Origin: Pseudonocardia sp. 73-21
GTDB lineage: Bacteria; Actinomycetota; Actinomycetes; Mycobacteriales; Pseudonocardiaceae
Length of the DNA stretch: 44,339 bases
Direction: 5' to 3'
Assembly (NCBI RefSeq): GCF_001899645.1
Contig: NZ_MKVV01000028.1
Span: 1-44,339, forward strand
The notes beneath the pieces were generated by a model, which did no database searches, was not told the origin of the DNA, and saw nothing but the letters and a program-made list of their open reading frames with translations. Position 1 is the stretch's first letter; the number at the start of each line of letters is the position of its first letter. Of the stretch, positions 40,402 to 44,339 are shown piece by piece. The position numbers and the translations under genes were made by a program.

Positions 40402-41565
40402 TCAGGAGCAGTAGTCCTTCTGCGCGATCGAGACCACGCTCTTCGCCTGCTTGCTGTTCACCGTGGGCAGCACCGCGGGCAGGGCGCGCACCAGGTCGGC
40501 CGCGTCGGCGCCGTTGGCCAGCTGCTGGCAGATCACCTCGGCCGCCTCGGTCTCGGACCGGCCCGAGTCGCTCGTGGGGACGTCGGCGGCCCGCAGCGCC
40601 TTGAGGTAGGCGACCGCCCTCGTGCTCGTGGGGTCGACGGCCGCGTCAGGGCCCCCCGCGGCCGACGTGGGTGCGGCGGCCTCGGCCGAGGTCGGGGCTT
40701 CCTGCACCACCGCGGCGGTGGACGCCCCGCGCGAGCCGCCGACCAGCCCGGCGACCACCGCGGCCACCAGGATGAAGCCGCCCACCGCGGCCGCGACCAG
40801 CACCATCCGGCCGCCCGGCAGACCCCGGACGCGGCCGAGCAGGGCCGTCAGGGGGTGGCCGTCGTCGTCGGACCGGGCGCGGCGGCGGCGGGGCGACACG
40901 GTGGTCTCCCCGACGGCGGCCTCCGGCTCCCGGTCGACGGTGAACACGTGGGTGTCGGGATCGCGGTTGGCCTCGCGGGCCACGGCGGCCGCCGCGGCCG
41001 CGGCCTCCTGGGCACGCCGGCGCGCCGCCCGACCCCCGGTGGCCGGGACCTCGCGACCCGCGGGGGAAGCCTCGCGGAGCGGGACGGCCGGGATCGTCAT
41101 AGTGGCGGCCCGGGCCACGGCCGACTCGTCGGGCGGCAGGGCCTGCCCCGGAACGGCCACCTGGTGCCGTGAGGGCCGGGACCCGTTCGTCGCCGGCACC
41201 GGGGCCAGCGCGACGCTCGTGGTCTCGTTGGCGCTGACGGCGCTGATGGCGTGGGCCCGCTCGACGGCCCGGCGCTCGGCCGCGGCAGCGGACTCCGCGT
41301 CGGCGGCCGCACGGGCGGCGAGATCGGCGGCGCTCTCCGCCTCGGCGGCGGCCGTGGCCGCGGCGGCGATGGCGGCGGAGGCCCGCGCGGCCGCGTCCAC
41401 CGCGGCGGCCTCGGCGGCGTCGGCGGCGGCCTCCGCGGCGCGGCGGCGGCGGCGCTGCTCGTCGACGAGTCCGTCGGGGTGGGTGGAGCCGGGGCGCTCC
41501 TCGGTCAGCACGCCGTCCGGGGTCCCGTCCCCTGACTGCCACCCGTTCATCGACTCACCGACCAT
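40402..41565 (-). CDS. DUF732-type membrane protein with Ala-rich coiled coil
   Basis: A 387-residue protein in three parts. Residues 38-105 are an Arg-led, extremely Ala-rich coiled coil (AAEAAADAAEAAAVDAAARA and similar). Residues about 255-275 are a single membrane helix (MVLVAAAVGGFILVAAVVAGLVGG). The outside C terminus of about 75 residues is DUF732-like (AYLKALRAADVPTS; AEVICQQLANGADAADLV; a final YCS), with two cysteines likely in a disulfide. DUF732 is common in mycobacteria and of unknown role. A CRP-like palindrome lies 105-120 bases upstream. Confidence 0.75.
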   Translation of the reverse strand: MVGESMNGWQSGDGTPDGVLTEERPGSTHPDGLVDEQRRRRRAAEAAADAAEAAAVDAAARASAAIAAAATAAAEAESAADLAARAAADAESAAAAERRAVERAHAISAVSANETTSVALAPVPATNGSRPSRHQVAVPGQALPPDESAVARAATMTIPAVPLREASPAGREVPATGGRAARRRAQEAAAAAAAVAREANRDPDTHVFTVDREPEAAVGETTVSPRRRRARSDDDGHPLTALLGRVRGLPGGRMVLVAAAVGGFILVAAVVAGLVGGSRGASTAAVVQEAPTSAEAAAPTSAAGGPDAAVDPTSTRAVAYLKALRAADVPTSDSGRSETEAAEVICQQLANGADAADLVRALPAVLPTVNSKQAKSVVSIAQKDYCS

Positions 41566-41669
41566 CGTGCGCTCCCCCGGTCACGGCGGCCATCGTCGGC
41601 CGAACCCTTGCCCGTCCAACGATCCACCTGCGGCGAAGGCGCGGTCCGGGCTTGGACAAGCACCGTAAG

Positions 41670-41685
41670 TGTGATGTCGATCACG
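41670..41685. promoter_or_regulatory. Crp/GlxR-type binding site candidate
   Basis: TGTGATGTCGATCACG fits the Crp/GlxR consensus TGTGA-N6-TCACA at nine of ten arm positions. It lies between the flavoprotein gene (whose stop codon it overlaps) and the DUF732-type gene, upstream of the latter. A Crp-family regulator is encoded at 9690-10364. Confidence 0.45.
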
Positions 41686-42868
41686 CAGTACGGCCCAGCG
41701 TTTGACGCTCCGCTCCCGGGCTGCGACCCAGCGTCATGTAGCTCTGGGCCACTCGGAGCAACGTGTACCGGCTGGCGGTGCCGCGGCCGAGCCCGAGATC
41801 CACGGCGGCGTCGAACACCGGCTGGTGCCGGTCGGCCGCGGCCACGGCGGCGTCGAGGAAGCGGCCGTGCGGCACGAGCCGCGCCAGCACCGCGAGATGG
41901 CCCTGGTGGCGTCCGAACGTGCGGCGCATGGCGGCGCGGTGGGCGCCCCCGGCCCCGGACCCCAGCAGCGCGGCGCGCCCGGCCAGCACCCCCGACGCCA
42001 CGGCGTCGAAGATCCCCTCGCCGGTGAGCGGGTTGACCATCGACGCCGCGTCGCCGACCAGCAGCACCCGCCCGTCGGGGTGGTGGCGCGGCGCGGTGGA
42101 GAGCGGCAGGTGGTGGCCGCGCACGGTCGCGGGGTCGGGCACCTGACCCGGAAGCAGCGCGTCGAGCTGGTCGAGGAGCTCCTGCCGCGATCCCCCGCCG
42201 CGCCGGTCGAACACCCCGAACCCGACGTTGGAACCGCCCCCGAGCAGCGGGAACGACCAGGCGTACGCCGGGTAGCGCCCGCGGGCGAACTCGATGAGCA
42301 GCGCGTCCGGTTCGAGCGCGGTGGGGGCGTAGCCGCGGATGGCGACGGCGGTGCCGTTCGGCGGGGTGCGGGGCGCGCCGAGGAGCCGACGCACCACCGA
42401 GTTCGCGCCGTCGGCGCCGATCACGACGCGCGCCGCGATGTCGCCGTCGAGGACGACGTGGTCACCGCGGACGTCGATCGCCCGGACGCGGTGGCGGCGC
42501 AGCTCGGCCCCGCGGTCGACGGCCGCCGCCACCAGCCGCTCGTCGAACACGGCGCGCGGGATCACCCGGTTCGGGCGCGCGCAGGTGCGGGCCACCACCC
42601 GCCCGCCCGGGCTGCGCAGCCGCAGGCGCGGCACCTCGGGGCCCAGAGGCGTCAGGTCGGGTACCCCCAGCGCGTCGAGCAGGTCCAGGACGTGGGCCGC
42701 GATGCCGTCGCCGCAGGTCTTGTCCCGGGGGAAGGCCGCGGCGTCCAGCAGCAGGACCCGGGCGTCGGGGCGGAGCTGGAGCACCCGCAGCGCGGCCGCG
42801 CTGCCGGCCGGGCCCGCCCCGACCACGGCCACGTCGACGATCTCGTTCACGTCATGGGTGTACCCCAC
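41681..42868 (-). CDS. Geranylgeranyl-reductase-like FAD oxidoreductase
   Basis: A 395-residue flavoprotein of the ChlP/MenJ-like group. The Rossmann GxGxxG is VAVVGAGPAGSAAA, FPRDKTCGDG is the conserved Cys/Gly block of geranylgeranyl reductases, VIGADGANSVVRR is the second FAD motif, and VLLVGDAASMVNPLTGEGIFDAVASG is the third. Members saturate isoprenoid chains such as menaquinone side chains or lipids. A GTG at 42868 or at 42850 may start it. It lies 12 bases from the stop of the LuxR-type regulator on the same strand. Confidence 0.87.
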   Translation of the reverse strand: MGYTHDVNEIVDVAVVGAGPAGSAAALRVLQLRPDARVLLLDAAAFPRDKTCGDGIAAHVLDLLDALGVPDLTPLGPEVPRLRLRSPGGRVVARTCARPNRVIPRAVFDERLVAAAVDRGAELRRHRVRAIDVRGDHVVLDGDIAARVVIGADGANSVVRRLLGAPRTPPNGTAVAIRGYAPTALEPDALLIEFARGRYPAYAWSFPLLGGGSNVGFGVFDRRGGGSRQELLDQLDALLPGQVPDPATVRGHHLPLSTAPRHHPDGRVLLVGDAASMVNPLTGEGIFDAVASGVLAGRAALLGSGAGGAHRAAMRRTFGRHQGHLAVLARLVPHGRFLDAAVAAADRHQPVFDAAVDLGLGRGTASRYTLLRVAQSYMTLGRSPGAERQTLGRTA

Positions 42869-42880
42869 GCGCGTGGCGCG

Positions 42881-43336
42881 TCAGACGACCACCCCGGTGC
42901 GCAGCGCCAGGACGAGCAGCCCCGCGCGGTCGGGCTCGCCCAGCTTGCGGGCGATGCGGTGGATCGTGGTGCGGACCGTGCGCTCGGGCACGTCGAGCGC
43001 CGCGGCGATCTCGTCGTCGTCGCGGCCCTCGGCGGCCATCTGCAGGAACTGCCGCTCCTTCGGGGTCACGGCGCACGAGGTGCCGCGCGCGCCGTGCAGG
43101 CTGCGGCGCCCCCGCGTGGCGGGCGCCTCCCGGCCGTCGGCGTGCTCGCGGCGGGCCAGCTCGGCCAGCGACCGCAGCGAACACGGCCAGGCGGTGCTGG
43201 TGGTGCCGGAGCAGGCCCGGCAGCGGTCCTGGGGATCGGGAAGGTGCTCGGTGAGGATCCGGAACCAGACCTCGACCATCGGGGCGAGTGCGGTGGCGGC
43301 GTCGGTGGCGGCGTCGGTGGCGGCGTCGGTGCTCAC
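42881..43336 (-). CDS. LuxR-type helix-turn-helix regulator
   Basis: A 151-residue regulator. The C-terminal 65 residues are a GerE/LuxR domain (VTPKERQFLQMAAEGRDDDEIAAALDVPERTVRTTIHRIARKLGEPDRAGL). The N-terminal part has DAATDAATDAAT repeats, a short helix (VEVWFRILTEHLP) and a cysteine group CRAC...WPC that may bind metal or sense redox. There is no receiver or PAS domain. The GTG at 43336 overlaps the stop of the upstream secreted-protein gene (GTGA), so the two are translated together, and the flavoprotein gene follows. Confidence 0.83.
   Translation of the reverse strand: MSTDAATDAATDAATALAPMVEVWFRILTEHLPDPQDRCRACSGTTSTAWPCSLRSLAELARREHADGREAPATRGRRSLHGARGTSCAVTPKERQFLQMAAEGRDDDEIAAALDVPERTVRTTIHRIARKLGEPDRAGLLVLALRTGVVV
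43295..43330. repeat. Three exact 12-bp tandem units at the start of the LuxR-type gene
   Basis: GGCGGCGTCGGT repeated three times encodes the DAAT repeats right after the start codon. The copies are identical, which suggests recent slippage. Confidence 0.88.
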
Positions 43337-44250
43337 TGGACCGTGATCCGCACCGAGTCGATGGCCGGCGTCTGGTTCGCGCGCTGCATCATCGGCACCC
43401 GGTGCGAGCCGTCGCCGGCCCAGACGGTGCACTGGGCCTCGCCCTTGGGCAGACCGGTGACGTTGACGACCACCGTGTCGGGCGTGGAGCCGCCGCCGTT
43501 GTCCTGGGTGGCGACGAAGAACGCGGGCACCGGCGCGGCGTCCGGGGCCACGTCGCCGGAGGGCAGGATCCGGCACGCGGTGTGGAAGTGGCCGCGCTGC
43601 AGGCCGTTCGGGTCGAGGAACGAGCTCTCGAGGTAGTAGCCGCCCGCCGCGGCGCCCAGGAAGCGGTCGCGGACGAGGTTGCGGGTGCTCACCGAGATCG
43701 AGAACGGCGCGTCGGCCCGGACGGTGCGCGGGGCCTTCGTGATGAGCAGCGACGGGTTCTTGTCCGGCGCGGAGACCTCGCCGAACTCGGTGGAGACGCA
43801 CGCCGGGGCGATCTGGAAGCCGGTGTGGGGCTGGAGCTTGCTGGTGGAGCAGTCGCGGCCGAGCACGTCGAGGCCGTTGGCCCCGCCGGCGGGCGGGGCG
43901 GGCGCCGCCGACGTCGTCGGTGCGGTGGTGGCGGTCGGATCGGCAGCGGGGTCGCCGGTCCGGGCCGCGGTGGGGCCGGCGGTCGGGTCCGTCGGGTCGT
44001 CGGCGGGCTCGTCGGCGGGCTCGTCGGTGGGCTCGTCGGTGGGCTCGGTGGCCGCCGGGGCCGTGGCGGTGCCGCCGTGCTGGTGCCCGGGTGCCGTGGT
44101 GCCCGTGGGGCCCTTCGTGCTGGTCGGTCGCTGGGCCGGGCTGGCACTCGCGTAGTCGCACGCGGCCGGCACGAAGCAGGCCAGGGCCGCGACGGTGGCG
44201 ATCGTGATCCGCCGGCCGACGGCGGGGGCGGGTTCGGGTGAGGTGGGCAT
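43333..44250 (-). CDS. Secreted protein with Asp/Pro/Thr-rich stalk, family not recognised
   Basis: A 305-residue exported protein. The signal (residues 10-31) ends in VPAAC, which may be a lipobox. A Pro/Asp/Glu/Thr-rich stalk of about 90 residues has repeated DEPTDEPAD units. The folded part of about 180 residues has cysteines in GRDCSTS, APACVST, FHTACRIL and AQCTVWAG, likely two disulfides. Phrases such as HFHTACRILPSG and SVSTRNLVRDRFL mark a beta-rich domain of unknown role. It is coupled to the LuxR-type regulator by a GTGA overlap. Confidence 0.72.
   Translation of the reverse strand: MPTSPEPAPAVGRRITIATVAALACFVPAACDYASASPAQRPTSTKGPTGTTAPGHQHGGTATAPAATEPTDEPTDEPADEPADDPTDPTAGPTAARTGDPAADPTATTAPTTSAAPAPPAGGANGLDVLGRDCSTSKLQPHTGFQIAPACVSTEFGEVSAPDKNPSLLITKAPRTVRADAPFSISVSTRNLVRDRFLGAAAGGYYLESSFLDPNGLQRGHFHTACRILPSGDVAPDAAPVPAFFVATQDNGGGSTPDTVVVNVTGLPKGEAQCTVWAGDGSHRVPMMQRANQTPAIDSVRITVQ
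44005..44046. repeat. Degenerate 12-bp tandem units in the secreted protein stalk
   Basis: Four imperfect copies of the unit GGGCTCGTCGGC/GT encode the DEPA/DEPT stalk. Each copy keeps the frame. Confidence 0.75.
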
Positions 44251-44339
44251 CGGGGGGAGCTCCGATCGGGAAGGGTCGTCGGGCTGGGGAGGACCCGTCG
44301 TGGTGTCCGGCTAGCGCCGGACGGAGTGGCGGGGACCGG

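Noticed and set aside
1..44339. tRNA genes, CRISPR arrays, insertion sequences or phage genes.
   Set aside because: No tRNA-like cloverleaf, no regularly spaced repeats and no transposase or integrase motif were recognised by eye.

Overview
The window is chromosomal DNA from a very GC-rich actinobacterium, most likely of the Pseudonocardia/Amycolatopsis kind. Supporting signs are the strong third-position G/C bias throughout, many GTG starts, the mycobacterial-type gene order RNase H / zinc ribbon / Nif3 / CobC-like aminotransferase / PtpA (as in Rv2228c-Rv2234), an actinobacterial RNase P RNA, DUF732-type and other secreted lipoproteins, WS/DGAT, and a tmsA-tmsB pair for 10-methyl fatty acids. 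I see no tRNA, rRNA, CRISPR array, transposase or phage gene. Genes are packed tightly, many joined by ATGA or GTGA overlaps. No stretch longer than about 300 bases lacks a gene, an RNA or a gene remnant.

Layout. 1-2.3 kb: 3' end of pabB, an alpha/beta hydrolase, a PaaI-like thioesterase and a YjbR protein. 2.3-5.1 kb: two lipoproteins (the larger one frameshifted in a GC-rich linker), then rnpB. 5.1-7.5 kb: a coupled operon of ECF sigma factor, secreted protein, multi-pass membrane protein and Rieske lipoprotein. 7.6-10.4 kb: a Crp-family regulator translationally coupled to a membrane GAF-class III cyclase; both have altered ligand or substrate residues. 10.6-13.1 kb: a stand-alone LigD phosphoesterase domain, an ArsR/SRPBCC/TIGR03086 operon with twin operators, two gene remnants and a zinc-ribbon microprotein. 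13.1-15.1 kb: two permeases.

15.1-21.7 kb: a five-gene overlapping operon (aminotransferase, Nif3, coiled-coil zinc ribbon, RNase HI, histidine phosphatase), then a secreted GH43-like protein, ptpA and a fructosamine-kinase-like gene. 21.7-26.7 kb: a GNAT gene and a lipid operon (tmsA, tmsB, WS/DGAT) with a probable leaderless promoter. 26.7-32.9 kb: dienelactone hydrolase, aldo/keto reductase, PhaC-like hydrolase, acyl-CoA dehydrogenase, small lipoprotein, PPK2 and a Uma2 nuclease-fold protein. 32.9-35.0 kb: a decayed iron-siderophore ABC importer behind an IdeR-like box. 35.0-38.8 kb: a RibD_C reductase and a seven-gene Asp23/AmaP-type envelope cluster that contains a J-domain-like microprotein and a 59-aa DUF2273-like protein. 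38.8-44.3 kb: a TAP-like hydrolase lacking its nucleophile, a DUF732-type membrane protein, a geranylgeranyl-reductase-like flavoprotein, and a secreted protein coupled to a LuxR-type regulator.

The best candidates for something under-described are the ECF-Rieske membrane module, the Crp/cyclase pair with non-canonical residues, the extended Asp23 cluster, and a dispersed 40-bp palindromic repeat, one copy of which codes for the end of a protein.
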